Assembly (NCBI GenBank): GCA_036897095.1
Contig: JAYMSP010000039.1
Location: forward strand, 1 to 64,000
Length of the DNA: 64,000 bases
Source of the DNA: Plantago elongata
Taxonomy: Eukaryota; Streptophyta; Magnoliopsida; Lamiales; Plantaginaceae
Reading direction: 5' to 3'
The notes beneath the pieces were generated by a model. It was not told the DNA's origin and ran no database searches. It worked only from the letters and a program-made list of their open reading frames with translations. This document shows positions 24,031 to 37,544 of this stretch, one piece after another; position 1 is the first letter of the stretch; each line of letters starts with the position of its first letter. The position numbers and the translations under genes are program-made.

Positions 24031-25040
24031 ACGTAGTAGCTAGATGAACTCAGTTCAATTTATTTATAAATTGTACGTTACTTCAGTTTAGTTGAAGCTT
24101 GTTATAATAATTCTAGAATATTTTTTACAAAATTATTACTCCATTCCATTGAAACTCAGTTTGTTTTTATATATCAATAAAGTTTTAATCATTACAAACT
24201 AGAGCATTTAATTAATTATTTTCTACCGATGAGTTTGTATAGTAGAAGTTTTGCGTTTAATCCTGAATCTACTTTAGAAGTACGATTAAATTTTAAATGT
24301 CAAACACCAAGCATTATGACCATGATTAAGTTTTAGGTTTTGTTTTCGATTCCTAAGTGGTGACAGAATCCCAGTGATCTCGGTTACGAAAAGATCGAGA
24401 TCCATGCATATCTAATAATTAGAGTTAGATGTACTAAACTTTACCGGAAAATTAAACTAATAACCAATTACCCAAGTGAATATGATGACAAAACATGAAG
24501 ATATCTTTGTCTAGAATCTTAGGTCGACACAATATTATGAACAATTATCTATGTTAAACTCTGCCGACCACATTAATTGGTATCCAAGTTATCGCAAATT
24601 GAATTATAGAAAATAAATAATGGTCATAGATTTTCTGGTACAGCAGAAAAACCATTATATTCTCTGCAAATTCTTAATACATCTTTGGGCCCATGTAAAA
24701 CTTACAAGTAATATGGGCTTATGCTGTGGTGGGTCATCCGAATTGTGGACTTGGTATGCGGAAGCCCATAGCTTTAACCGGATTGTAAACCCAGATCGAG
24801 TTGTCTACCCGGATTCTTGCATTCTTTTTTCAACGCTATGCTGCATATATGTTTCTTACTTTAAACAGCAAAAGTAATTTTATTATTAATTATCAATCTT
24901 ATGATTATGAAGCTCAGAGTATCCCCACAAGACGTAATATCGTTAATTTCAATATCCTGACTTGGCCCAAATACTTAGCCCATGATATGATTCTATTTTC
25001 TTTTCTCAGCCCAATTTTTCCTCAAATTTTCTCTTACGTA
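24031..25040. other. Gene-free spacer
   Basis: AT-rich sequence without a recognised gene. Frames at 24620-25064 have no recognised domain. Confidence 0.45.
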
Positions 25041-25121
25041 AAAAGCCGAGTGGTTCAGGCGTAGCATTGCAACTGCTATGTAGGATTGTGTTTACTGATG
25101 GTTCGAATCCCTCTCTTTCCG
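25041..25121 (+). pseudogene. Relic of plastid trnS-GGA
   Basis: The stretch GCCGAGTGGTTCAGGCGTAG, then CATTGCAACTGCTATGTAGG and GGTTCGAATCCCTCTCTTTC, matches the plastid serine tRNA (GGA) in its D arm, anticodon arm, long variable arm, T arm and 3' acceptor strand. The 5' acceptor strand is lost, and the anticodon loop reads GCA where the plastid gene has GGA. It is a decayed nuclear insertion of organelle DNA (plastid, or plastid-like mitochondrial), not a working tRNA gene. Confidence 0.8.
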
Positions 25122-26085
25122 TACTTGAACTCAATTTGGAAAGAGGAACAAGAGGAACGCATGCAAGAATAGGCAATTAACATCGACGGAATCCTATACA
25201 AGTCCCTCACACCCTAGATATATAAAAATTATAGCTCGACCTCTGGTTTAATGATACCACTCGCAATTCATCTCGACGGGGCAAGTAATATATATAGATA
25301 AGAATTTGCATCGTGACTTATGAACAAATAGTTTGCAACCAAGTCAGAGAACCGGGTAAAATTTCATAACAACATTTGACAAATGACCAACAATTTATTG
25401 ACTTTTAAAAGGTAAGTAATTGCAACAACTTTTTCCCGTGTTTGTAAATTCATATATTCCTCAGAAAAGCAAGCCTTTTTCTGTTGAAAAGAGATCGATC
25501 GAGGTACAATTGTAAAATAACTAGGTTGACTGGAGATCAACATAACTATATCTTCCTCACTCGATAATAAATTCCAGTTATGGACCACATCGACTTTGTG
25601 GTCAAGCTTTTGTAGACACACTAATACTTGCTATGTGTTGACTTTATGATTACTTGTACTTTACATTGTTGAATTCAAGAGCATGTGTAGGCCCTCAATT
25701 GCGTCTCGGATTTCATATACCATACACAAATGATCTTATCTTAACACTATGTAGAATGTTGTTAAAATGTTAATATTCACAAGCCATATTAGTTTCTTCT
25801 AGGTTAATTATTGCCAACGTATGCTAAAAATAATATTCTGGAGTTCGACGCGACTCATTAATAGAATGAGCTAATTACATGAGCTTAAGTATGTTACCCA
25901 AAAATAAAAAAATAATACAAAATAGTCATATTATATATGAGTTGAGTCTATCAAGTCGAGCTGCACTCGATTCAAGAATCAAAACTAGCTTCTAATGAGG
26001 TGCAGGGAAGCGAGCTTGATTCGAACATTTTATCAAATGAGTCAAGTTTAAACATTATTTATTATCATTCATTATTTAAAGTTAA

Positions 26086-26086
<1 letters not shown>
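25122..26086. other. Gene-free spacer
   Basis: Nothing recognised besides AT-rich sequence. Confidence 0.4.

Positions 26087-26152
<66 letters not shown>
26087..26152. repeat. (ATT)n microsatellite, about 22 units
   Basis: Uninterrupted ATT triplets over about 66 bases. Poly-Ile frames over it on both strands are artefacts of the repeat. Perfect and long, it is probably length-variable between individuals. Confidence 0.97.
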
Positions 26153-27926
26153 GCCTCAACCCTACGACATAAGTTATACCGATAGGTCACACATAACAGA
26201 ATTCGTTGGTGGAATGAGGGTAAAATTAAATTTCGACAATTTGAAAAAAATGAGAATGAGTGGGCTATACCCTTTTTTTTCAACTCTGGGAATACAAATA
26301 ATTTTATTTTCGAGACCTTCCCAAAATATAAAGTACGACATTTGTTGAAGGTAAAATTTCCGGTGAGTTTACCATTATTTATCCTCCCCTCCCCTTATAC
26401 ATCACAATATGAAATCTACCTTTAAAATTATTTAATTAAAGAGAATTAGTCCACAACAATTTGAGAATTAAGGAAATTTAAATCGTGATGGTGCGAGAAT
26501 TGAGCTCGTGACAGAATTCGATGACAAGAATTATGCGACCATTGTCACGTATCGCAATTGGTTGTTCAATTTAGCCAACTCTCCATGATTCGCAATTTAA
26601 CTTTAACATATATATGAACACCACTTTGATTACCAGGTGAATGAATTGTCACTTCATCAGCATTGAGATTCTCAGTCAAAGATCATATTGAGAACAGAAA
26701 TGATCTGGATCCATCGTTAGTGAGATACTATCATATAATGAACTTTTTGGCATCTTATTTCATAAATAGTGATTCCTATAAGCTAGCTAGGTATAAGCTG
26801 CTTTAGCAAAAGAAGCTAGTTAAAGAAAACTACTACAGGCAACCTTAGCTTATAGTAACTTGTAGTAAAGAAAGAAAGATCCAGAATTTGATGAGCTAGG
26901 CTGTACAGACAGACAACCTGGGACATGGATATACAGTTAGCTTTTATCTTTTACAGATAGCAATATATATGTTGCTGATAATGAACTTCTCATTTCTTGT
27001 CTTAATTTCTACGTACGTACTCATGATCATACATTTAATAACCCCATCACCAGCCTCCTTAGTGTGTAATAATAAGTCACCTGCATAACCATCAAACAGA
27101 TAAATCCATTCTATGATTCTCCTATGGCTAAAATCAAACAGGTTCTGTCCAAAATGTCAAGCCTACTTTTTCCCTACTTTATATACATATTACTTTCATT
27201 CATCCATATATCTTCATGGATCCTTCGCTTTGTCCTCATAATAATATTGCATTGCACTTCTTTTGACTATGTTTAGTAGCCATCGGACAATGATATTTCG
27301 TTTCCTTGTCCGCTTACAAGCACTGAAAGTAAGGAAAAAGTGTTTCAAATGTGTTGCTTCGTTAGCCCCCGGGGCGTTTTCTAAGAAGTTTCCATCTTTT
27401 TGGAAATTCGAATACTAAAGAATGCGTATTTGGACTTAATTTTATCAACTCGACTAGACCTCATTCACAGAAAGTAAGCTCTACTATTAGTGAACATGAA
27501 TGATGAACTGCCCCCTTAGCTTTAAGATTTGTTCCAATCTGCTCTTTAACAAAGTTTCAAGAGGGTATGCCATATTTTCATTAAAATATTGTACTAAGAT
27601 TCTCAATTTCAGCAGCAACAAGAAGTTGTGCCCAGAGAAAAGCTACCAAAAAGATTAATACCCAAAAACAGCCTTATAATAGTAGAATTAATTAATCCAT
27701 GAGTTCACTAAAATATATAGTAGTAGTAGTATATGTAACAGAAAGTTTAAAATCTCACTTGATGAAAGTGATGGTACAGCAACAACAATAGCAGCAGTAA
27801 CATTGTAACAATAACAACAAACAAATAAATCCCCTGTTCACCAAAAGTACACCTGTGCTAGTTTAACTTGACCACTGAAAAGGATATGTACATCCTGCAT
27901 TGATCGGTGTACATTCGGCACTACTG
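26153..27926. other. Spacer and 3' flank of the MYB gene
   Basis: No other gene is supported. Short patches of trinucleotide-like AGTAGT and CAACAA lie at 27718-27730 and 27779-27820, within or next to the presumed 3' untranslated region of the MYB gene. Confidence 0.4.
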
Positions 27927-29163
27927 CTAGTACCCTGGCAGACTAGGCTCCCCAAAGTACGTCCATTCTTGTTGTGCCATTCTTTGTTGGCAAAATTCAT
28001 GAACATTATTCACCACTCCAGGAGGGTAAATCAGGGAATTCACATCACCCCAGCCAGTAGTACTGCTTTCTTGAGATACAGAAGTTGTTGTGTTGCTATT
28101 GACCAAGTCTAATGCTGAGAAACTTTCCATTTGTGGCATATTATTGTTGTAGATGATCTCTTCTGGGATCTCATCGAAACCATTGGCTTCGAATGAATAT
28201 GGCGAATTGAGAAGCCGACTCACTGTGTTGTCGAAACTTTCGTCCTTTGGCTGTGTGTGATGATCATTAGTATAAGGGAACGGAGGCATGAATGAGATGT
28301 CGTCGATGCAGTTACTTTGGCTTTCATGGCTTGTGTAACCCTCACTTAGCTGTGGTGGCTGATAGTATAGGCCTGAGAAGGCGTTGATCGAATAGCTCTC
28401 GTAGAATTCCTTTTTGGTGCTCTCTAGTTGCTTGTTGGCGAAGTTGAGGTCCCGTCTAGCCTGATTTTCCTTCCTTTGCCTGCCAATAAGCTTCTTCTTG
28501 AGCCTCGTGTTCCAGTAGTTCTTGATGTCGTTATCTGTTCTTCCAGGTAATTGAGCAGCGATTATCGACCACCTGTTAACATACAGTTACCATACATTAT
28601 TAGAACTTAGTTAAAGAAACATCATCAAACCATGAAATAAATTCTTGAGTTTATGGAGTAGAAACATTTTTGTTTTTCTTTTCCAGATAACTAAAGAAAA
28701 TCAAGACGTTTCAGAAACTCCCATTTTGTAAGTTTTTGGATCCATCATCCATGTATCAAACTATGATAATACAACTTTGTTTTTCTTTTCCAGATCAATC
28801 ACGAAACGTACCTGCTTCCAATAGTTATGTAGAGGCTACAAATCAAGTTATCTTCGTCCTCCGTAAAACCCCCATGTTTGATGTTTGGTCGAAGATAATT
28901 CAGCCACCGAAGGCGACAACTCTTCCCACATCTCTTCAAACCTAATCATATTGACACAAGATCATAATGAGTAACAGATTATGACCACAAGGTTTATGAA
29001 ATTACACTTACGGAGAACAATTAGTACCAATTTTTTGAGGTAACGCGATCCAATTGCCACCGGTTCCATGTTGCTCAATGTGAGACTTGAGCCTGGTATC
29101 TTCTTCAGGTGACCATGGTCCTCTCTTTACATTGGCTTTGTCACAGCAGGGTGCTCTACCCAT
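27927..29163 (-). CDS. R2R3-MYB transcription factor, subgroup 14 (RAX/MYB36/68/84 group)
   Basis: A nuclear DNA-binding regulator. Exons on the minus strand are 29163-29028, 28941-28812 and 28572-27927, giving 303 residues. The start [20 protein letters not shown] is the family signature. The R2 repeat (residues about 14-64) includes [20 protein letters not shown], and the R3 repeat (about 67-115) includes [20 protein letters not shown] and [11 protein letters not shown]. The two introns sit at the usual R2R3 positions. Near the C terminus [12 protein letters not shown] resembles the W-x-D-x-x-S-L-(V/I)-Y motif of MYB68/MYB84 proteins. Known members control axillary meristem formation, Casparian-strip differentiation or root suberin; which role applies here cannot be told from sequence. 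The start was chosen at MGRAPCC, 12 codons inside a longer open frame. Confidence 0.95.
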
Positions 29164-29233
29164 CTTGGTGTGTGAAGGAAGTACTAAATTGTGTTTCAAG
29201 TTGTTGGTTTCTGTTTGCTACCACCTTATGATG

Positions 29234-29241
29234 ATTATATA
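29234..29241 (-). promoter_or_regulatory. TATA box of the MYB gene
   Basis: TATATAAT on the minus strand, about 71 bases upstream of the ATG, implying a short leader of about 40 bases. Confidence 0.5.
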
Positions 29242-32200
29242 CTATGTCAATTGCGTGTGTATACGCTCATGAATCATCTACCCCACTTTATAACTTACTT
29301 AGTATTATACTTGTATTTAAATACGAATATATATTTACTCGATGATGTGTAGAGGTATTATAGGGAGAATGGTCGAGTATGTGAGTATATAATAGCTGGA
29401 GAAGGGAAACATGGGATTCATGGAAAGATTCAAAAAGTGGAGTTGAAAAAAAGATGACCTTTTTTCTCATTGGATAGATTAGTTTAATTGTGCACCAAAT
29501 TGGCAGTCATATTTGTATATCAAGATCAAGAGCTTTCTCATTGTCTTTAATCCTAGTCTAGAATCTCAGTTTCATACACACTAGCTATGTGATCACTTAA
29601 TAATTTATTTCTTTCTTTTTGGTGCAATGTGATCACTTATATCATCACTTAATTGATTCTTTAAGCATTACTCTAGTGCTTATGATGAAATGATAATTGA
29701 GCTCCGATTTATTTAATATGGAGGGCCATCAGCTATCAAATTGCATTTGCCATTATTCAAGATGTTATATAAGCATCCAGTGTTTTTCAGTAAATCTTTA
29801 GAACCATGCCAAGTGCGATGATAATATTTAAAACATGTATAAGGTGAATCGTTTGTCGCAGTTATAAGGTTAGACGAATGGCAATTGGCAAAGAAGTCCT
29901 AAGTGAGTAGAAGGTGAACCGGCTAGAATTGAATTCGATCGAGGAGATGTCAAAATATTGTTCAACTAAACATTGTAGTAGAAGTTAAATAGTGAAATAT
30001 GCGGATTTGAAAATATACGCATACCCTATGCCCCGGCCGCATGTGGGTCACTAGTGGAAATTGGGGTGGACAATTTTGGCACAAAAATGAACGGATTATT
30101 GATTGATATTTATTTTTCTAGGATTCTTAAGTAGAGATGAGATAAGAAATTGTATATAAGAAAGATTAGGATTAGAGCCTTAGAGGCGTACAGCTATATT
30201 ATGTTGGGAGTTTGGGATAGAAACAAAAGAAGAGATATGAAGTGAAGACCGAGATATTGAAATTTTAATTTCTCAAAGAAAGAATGTTTATGCAGGTGCA
30301 ATTAATTGTCTTCGACTATCAATTCTGAGAAGTTTAATTAATACTTTAAGTTAAACTTTTTGACATTGATAATGAACTACTTTGACCTTTCTAAATCGTG
30401 TCCTAATCTTCTTCACAATAATCGAATGACAAAAGTCAAGACATTTATAATATACTAATCGTTTATTATTTGCGCAGAAACAGTTGTTTTACTGTGTCAC
30501 AATTATCAACACAATGACATTATCAAGACATTTGGAACATTATCAACTAAGATCTTCTAGATTCACAAAAAGTTAAAACTTGGTAGAGAATATCAAGTAG
30601 AAGGAGCGACTGTTCATTGTCCCTCAGTAATTCGCTTCTATTGTTATTACCATTTGATTTGATCCACACTATGTTGGAGGATTCATAAGGCACCTCTTTC
30701 ACGTGATCATTCAAATAAAAATATAATATAGGATGAGAATTATCTTAATAAAAATTAATTAAAATTTAAGTTGAACGTGAATCAGATGCTTTAATACCGT
30801 GATAAAAATGTATTTCATTTAAATACTTGGATTTATATAAATGTATAAAATCTAATCATTTATTTTAATCCTTTAATATGTGTTGATTACACATTTAAGG
30901 TTTAATTATAAATATTTGAGAGGTTGGTCTTAAACATGTTTTAAGTACACTGTTTAAAAAAATTGCCGTTTCAAAAAAATAAAATGACTCTTGAAAACCT
31001 TGGTAATCGACCTTGTTGTGGTGAGTACGCGGTTTTACTTGGTGCGGTTTTACTGAGTACATACCTAAAAATTCAGGCAGTGAATTCTAACGTCATTATT
31101 AAAAAAACGTGGAATAAATTGAATAATTATTACTATAAGTTAACCACTAGAATTTCAATACAAATGCAAATTTTATATTGTAAGAAGCAATCTGCCATCG
31201 AAGATGGAAAATCTCTTTTTCTTGCCATCTTTAGCCGACTGCAAGTTTTAACATGCATTGAACCTCTCAATCACTTTGGTCAAATGAAACTACCTCCATC
31301 AGCTGATGGCAATTCATGTTAATTTATTAACGACGGGGTATAAAAGATTATCGAAGTTATAAATTATAATGTTGGTGTTTTCAATATTATAAGTATACTT
31401 TTTTTATATTAAAAATACATATTACACAATATAGACGTTTAATTAATTACATGTATGTATAGATCGTTTTGAAATGAATTTTATCGTAGTTATTTTTTAA
31501 ATTGAATAATTAAGCAATTAACTCTTGTTTTCTCCTTTGTATATTAATATTTTGTTTGATTATGTTTGAGTGGTAATTTATTTAAGATTTCCTCAGTAAG
31601 AGATTTGTCAAAAAAAGACATCATAAGAAGAATCAATTCATGCACTTGAGATTTGATGATGTGGTCGAATTTCAAGTACAAATTCAAAATCGGGAAAAAT
31701 AAATATTACATGTAAAAGTTCGATATAGAGCTCCCTGTTCTATCAATCATTGAGTATTCATGACTTGTTCAAAAGCTATATATGATCGATCATATTAATT
31801 TGGTTTCATAAAGTTTCTAAAGTTTAAAAGTGAGATCGATGAGATGATTAATTAGTGCTCTCTAGCCACACGCTATATAAAGGCAATATCACAATGCTCA
31901 CAAATTGCCAACCATTCCACTTATTGCTTCTAGTTTCTTATATTTATATTTATACGTGAAAAAAGTTCGAATGTTTTAACATAATAACGTATATAACCAT
32001 TGCAATATTCAAAATTCTTAGGAATTTAAGAGTTTTACGTATTATCAAACCATCGTGAAACATAACAACGTTATGTAGTAAGAGAAAATTGGGAAGAATA
32101 TATGAAATTGTATCTCTAGTTATACGCACTCATATGCATCGTGAGATCGATCTGGAGCATGAGCATCACAATTTTAAATGTAAACATAAACACTATAATT

Positions 32201-34736
32201 AACCATTTAAAGAGTTTAGACTCTTGATTAATGTCTTTGTCAACACCTGAATTAAATGTAGCACATATAGTAGTAGTGTATCTTTGAAACAATACAGGAC
32301 CCACGATAAAGCAAAGATATGAATATATGATTGATATCTGGAATACAAAGGCATTAGAAATTGACATAGCAAAATACACCATCACATTCATGTTTGTCTC
32401 CTGATTGAACATCTTATTAGTGTCGTTTTCGGTTATGTAGAGCTTTAATTTCGCTCAAAATGCTTACTTGCACAAAAATCCAATTCACATTTAGATAAAA
32501 CTTTCATGTTCTTGCCCATTAACACCACCATCATACAGTACTACTGCATATATAAACGTTCTCATGCCCAAATTCGTGATCATGAGCACATGCTTGTATT
32601 TGTATAGCAAAACTTAAAATTCTTTTTTGTTTGGTGAAACTTTTCTTTCTTAGTAGAGCCCATTATTTCAGATTGGATACGTTTCGACCTAAGTCGGGCT
32701 CACATATGTTTAAAGTACAATTGTAATTAAAAATGGTTCGACATGCTCCTATAAGATTATCGGGAGAATGATCCATCCCTTTTTTCTACAATCCATAATA
32801 TTTGAATGTAAGAAAAGGAGAAATGCAATGATATTTAGTCTAAGGGGGCATATTTGACGTTGGAGGTAAAGGTATTGCACTCATTAGACACAATTTCACA
32901 CAGACTCTACGTATGTGGTTCACATAACTACTGGTGAAGACGTAACTGGTCTAATCCAAACATTAAAAATCGTCCTAAAATTTTACATCACAAACAAACT
33001 ATACAAAATTTACATTCATGGTTAAATTTCGGATCAACAAACATAAAATTCAAAATTCAAATTAATATAAACCATCATCAATAGATCACATATTCACAAC
33101 TCACAAGTTGTGTGTGTACTTCTTGTGTTGGGGTCCTCAATAAAAGACCATTTCCTTCTAACTTGTTGAAAACTTTTTCACATCTCTTTCTAACACAAAT
33201 TCATCCACTACATGTAATAGTGAACGTATTATAGTGCACCAAAACAAGTAATTTTCAACGCCCATCTAATAGTGCTCAAGTGATGAAGCTGGAGAGAGAG
33301 ACTAAATCCACACCATTTGACTTGTTAATAATTAAAATGGCCTTTTAGTATCTCAATTATAACTGCGTAAAGGTTAAATTTCCTCTAGCTTTCATACTCC
33401 TTTCTTGGATGAGTGAATGAAATTCATTCTTCTTTTTAATTACTTTATACATAGCCATCTCTTTTATTAATTAATTTGTTCTTACTTGGACCCTACCAAT
33501 TGGCTTTTGAACGAGTCTTTGGGATAGTCATTTCAGGTTTACAGCTCAATTCTATCAATTTTTCTTCTTCTCCAGGCATTTTCCTACCACTTTGCAAGTA
33601 CAAAACTATTGAAATTACCAGGTTATGTTGCACAAAAATGAGTGGCATATTCGCCTCACTATTCATGATAAAAAATAGAGATTCTTCATAACTTAATGTT
33701 GTAAAAACTAGAAAAGTTGTTACCTGGATTGTAAAGTTATTTTCTATTCGGTATTCATCAGTTCTTCCTACAAAGAAGTGTGAATCGTATTCGATGAGAA
33801 AATTAATCTTCATTAATATATACTGGAAGTTACAAACTGAAGTGAATCCCCTTAAGAGGAGAAATTTTAACAGAATAAAAAGTCTATCTGGCCTTTTACA
33901 ATATACAAGAGAACGTTAGTTAGGTTTTACAATTGGGATGTACAGCTTGTAATGCCCTTCAAATTATTATTTCTTTCAATTGAGTACCTGATGGTTGTAT
34001 GTCTTGTACAATTAACTCCCTGATAAATGATAATTGCACTTCAGTCCAGATACAATGCTTGCAAATTTTTGTTAACTTGGTCCAATCCATCAACCTAAAA
34101 GTCCAGCCCATCTTAACTTGAATTTCTGGCTCCGTCTGTGAATAACAATGAACTGTAGGTTTATTGATAGCTGAATGAAGAAGATAGTCTTCACAAATGA
34201 CAACAAGTATCATAATGTACAGAACTCTGTTTATATAGACATAGTAAAGCTAGAAGAAAACTAACTAACTAACTTAACTAACAAGATAGTTAATTCTGTT
34301 ATGTAACTGCCTCATCTCCTACTTGATTTGCTGTTGTATCCTTGAGACCGTCCTCACTAGTTGTTTGGCTTGTTTGTTTCTGTGATGCATTTGGTGTTTG
34401 CGGTTTTGTTTTTGGATGAATGTGGGTTATAATTGGTTCGTATAGGCTAATGATTTTGCCCAAGAAAGTTATATCTGATCAGATGAACTGAAATTGATGA
34501 TCATGTGCAATAAGAAAGTTCTGATAAGATGATCCTCATTGTTAATTAGCCCAAGAACTCATATATATTGCACTGATGTTGCAAAGGCAACACATGATGA
34601 TAAAATCAAATACATTGACCATTCATCTTATTTCCTATATGGAAAGAAAGATAACAAATCCATATGGAAAAACAATACAGAATTCGAATAAAGCATAAGT
34701 GCGAAGAGAACGAGAATCATGCTGCAATAATATAGT
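29242..34736. other. Gene-free spacer, MYB promoter side to BCAT 3' side
   Basis: 5.5 kb of AT-rich sequence. The right half of 29242-30700 is the probable upstream region of the MYB gene. Open frames at 30963-31322, 32116-32412 and 33476-34213 show no recognised domain. Confidence 0.45.
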
Positions 34737-37544
34737 CTAGTTGAGCTCAACAGTCCAGCCCATTTTATCTTCTGCAACTCCAGACTGGATGCTTGTTAGA
34801 CCATAGTAGAGTTGTTGCGCCGCTTTACCGACTGTATAACCCCCATAAGTTACCCTGCAAAATGCATTATATATATGCAGTATTTATGCCGTCTGTTAGA
34901 TAACTGACAGATCAAATTTCCAGAAGAATTATGAAACTAGGTGAAGGAAGTACTTTTTCTCAAGGTAGGTAATGCTTCCTACAGGTGAAAGCACAACAGC
35001 TGTTCCGGTGCAAAACACTTCTTCAGCATCAAGAAGTTCCTCAATTGTCACCTGTCGTTCCTCAGTCTGTATTTTTTCAGACACAAGTGAAAGTATTAAG
35101 GTGACTTTCAAAACAATCATTTCGTGGAATACATCATTTACTTGTAAAATATGCTGAAACATGTAGGTCCTCGTAAAAAGCAGAATGTATACCTGATATC
35201 CTAGGCTACGTGCAAGTTCAAGAATACTCTTTCGCGTGATGCCAGGTAGAATTGTTCCTTTTGTTGCAGGAGTGGAAATCATACCATTCTGTATAGTCAT
35301 TAGAGTTGCACTTAAGATAATATTCTATGAATCTAAGAAGTTGAACTATGTAAGAAATTTATTAAATATCGTACCTTGACGACAAATATATTGCAGGCAG
35401 AGACCTCTTCTAAGTATCTTTTGTGAATACTATCCAGATACAAAACATCAGCATAGCCTTGTGCCTTTGCAGTTTTCTGTGCTCTTAAAACCTACAAGAT
35501 TTGTTTCTGTAGGTTACTAACACGCATTATGTTATAAAAACTCCAAAAGATAGAGAAACAAAATATTATCAAGCTTATATGTTTGGATGTGAAAATTATG
35601 GTTTCAGGAAAGGTTTCTCATATACAAGCAGAACAGTGGTACTTTCTACAGGTCTTGATGCAATGATGATTAAGTTAAGCTGTACTGATTGTAAATACCA
35701 AGAAGCTAAAGATATGTATCCGTAAACGAAGAATAGGAAAGGGTACATATTCAGTAACAAGAAACTCACTGCTGCATAGTTTCCGACAACTTTCACTCCA
35801 CCAGTACCACCGGGGGTGGCTCGATGTAATTTAGTCTCAACTTTCAAACTTATAGGTGCCAAACCATCCTGGTATAGATCGGAGAAGACAATCAAGTCTC
35901 AATTTACATATTAGAATTTGAACGAAAAAACAAGAAGATGTCATGGAACTAAAGACCTAATATTACCTTGTAATAGTTTGAGACTGGAGAAGCATAGACC
36001 AAAAAGGTGAACTCTGGAGCCGGTGCAAGACCTAGAACAGCTCCACTCCCCATAAGCAATGGCCTTATGTACAACGAACCCTTACCGTGTGGAGGAACCT
36101 GAAATTGCAACAACTTATTATAGATAGACAACTTGCGTAAAACCTGAGATAGAAAATAGATACATGAAAGAATTGAACTACTGTATTACCCATCTCTCAT
36201 TAGCTAGAACAGTGGTTTTCACAGCCTCCACGAACTGTTCTGTTGTTGGTGATGGCATACACAAACGGTCAGCACCGATTCTCATCCGTTCTGCATTTTC
36301 CTCAGGGCGGAACAGCAATATGTTCCCGTCCTGTTTCCTATAAGCTTTCAATCCTTCAAACAATCCCTGAAATTATATTTCCAGCAAATTCCATACAATC
36401 AACATATGTACAAAAGCAACAATAGCTAAATGTTGGTTTGCAAATACTTCAGTTCAGATTATCAATAGTGCTAACTGCTAATGAAATAGGATTATAACCT
36501 TTGCAACCTTTGACAAAAGGGACATTTTGTTCCTAAATGTTCCACCGATAATAAAATACTGAAAAGCCCGAAAGACAAAATGAGAGCTGAACGGGGAAAA
36601 CAACCTGGCCGTAGTTCAAAATTCCGGCAGAAGGGCTCATTTCAATGTTCCCAAATGGCTTCAATTGACAGTCAACAAAGTTCTCCCCATCGGTGCACTT
36701 GGCGGTGAACATATAATCAGTTTCTGTCAGCGCGAATTTCAAATTGTCCCAATCAATGCCAATCGGTTTCAATACTTCATGGCTGTGTCATATCCAAAAT
36801 GTAAATTTTAACATCAATATTTCCAGTTGAACTCAGAGTAAACAGGGTTAAGCATAAAAAGATTAAGATCAATGATGGGTGTACCGTGCGAGAGAAGCCT
36901 CTGGAAGTGAAGCGGACTGTGATTTCATCTGCACCTGATACACATGAGAAATGAGCTTGACTTTGAGAAGGTTGACAGAGATGGTTATGGCGGGTAGAAA
37001 AGTATATTTGAAATTTAGGGGTTTCTGCTGAAATACTGAAATTATACAGGGGCTTAAATATAATTATCCTTAAATGATTAATTTCATACTCTGTACAAAA
37101 ATTAAAAGATGAAAACTGAACAAAGAGAAAATTGTGGAGTTTGAGAATCCACTTCCGAATTATGGGGAATACAGAACAAACTTGAAATGTTTTCAAGCAA
37201 AACAATATACAAAGTGTCATATCTTCTACCAAATCTTCTTATGAAACTACCAGTCTACGATTTCTATATTAGTATGAATTAATCGACGACGATACTATCA
37301 TTTAAAGAATGCGTGTTTATTTGAGAACCACTACAGCTCTCTATTAATCAATCTTAGCGGAGGCATAGTAAATTTCACACATTCATTCGACGATTCCTTA
37401 AAAGATGACATGCCTGAACACTCTAAATCAGAACCCCATCAATCTATTACTTGTACGGAACATTTCCAATCCTGTTTTGGTGTAAACAACACACAAAAAT
37501 GATGTAAAATGAAAATGGAAAGAGTGAAGGAAACAAACCTCCAT
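34737..37544 (-). CDS. BCAT: Branched-chain amino-acid aminotransferase, tandem copy 1
   Basis: A fold-type IV PLP enzyme that exchanges amino groups between Leu/Ile/Val and 2-oxoglutarate. Ten exons: 37544-37539, 36934-36885, 36782-36605, 36366-36190, 36098-35967, 35868-35770, 35491-35375, 35288-35193, 35066-34954 and 34854-34737, giving 361 residues. Family blocks are complete: [78 protein letters not shown] with PLP Lys207, [29 protein letters not shown] and the tail [10 protein letters not shown]. The body is closest in style to plastid BCATs, but the N terminus ([20 protein letters not shown]) is short with no clear transit peptide. An in-frame stop lies upstream of the ATG with no earlier ATG, so a cytosolic enzyme is likely (inference). 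Exon 1 codes for only Met-Glu. Confidence 0.95.

Noticed and set aside
26000-26283. Open frames rich in isoleucine on both strands
   Set aside because: They are translations of the (ATT)n microsatellite.
34110-34140. KMGWTF on the minus strand resembling the BCAT C-terminal KMGWTV
   Set aside because: Similarity covers only about 20 bases and flanking sequence does not follow the BCAT exon.
33830-34440. Possible relic of a Copia-type LTR element on the minus strand
   Set aside because: A short stretch with SFIRELIV resembles the end of a Copia RNase H region, but no second domain, no terminal repeat and no primer site could be seen, so the match may be chance.
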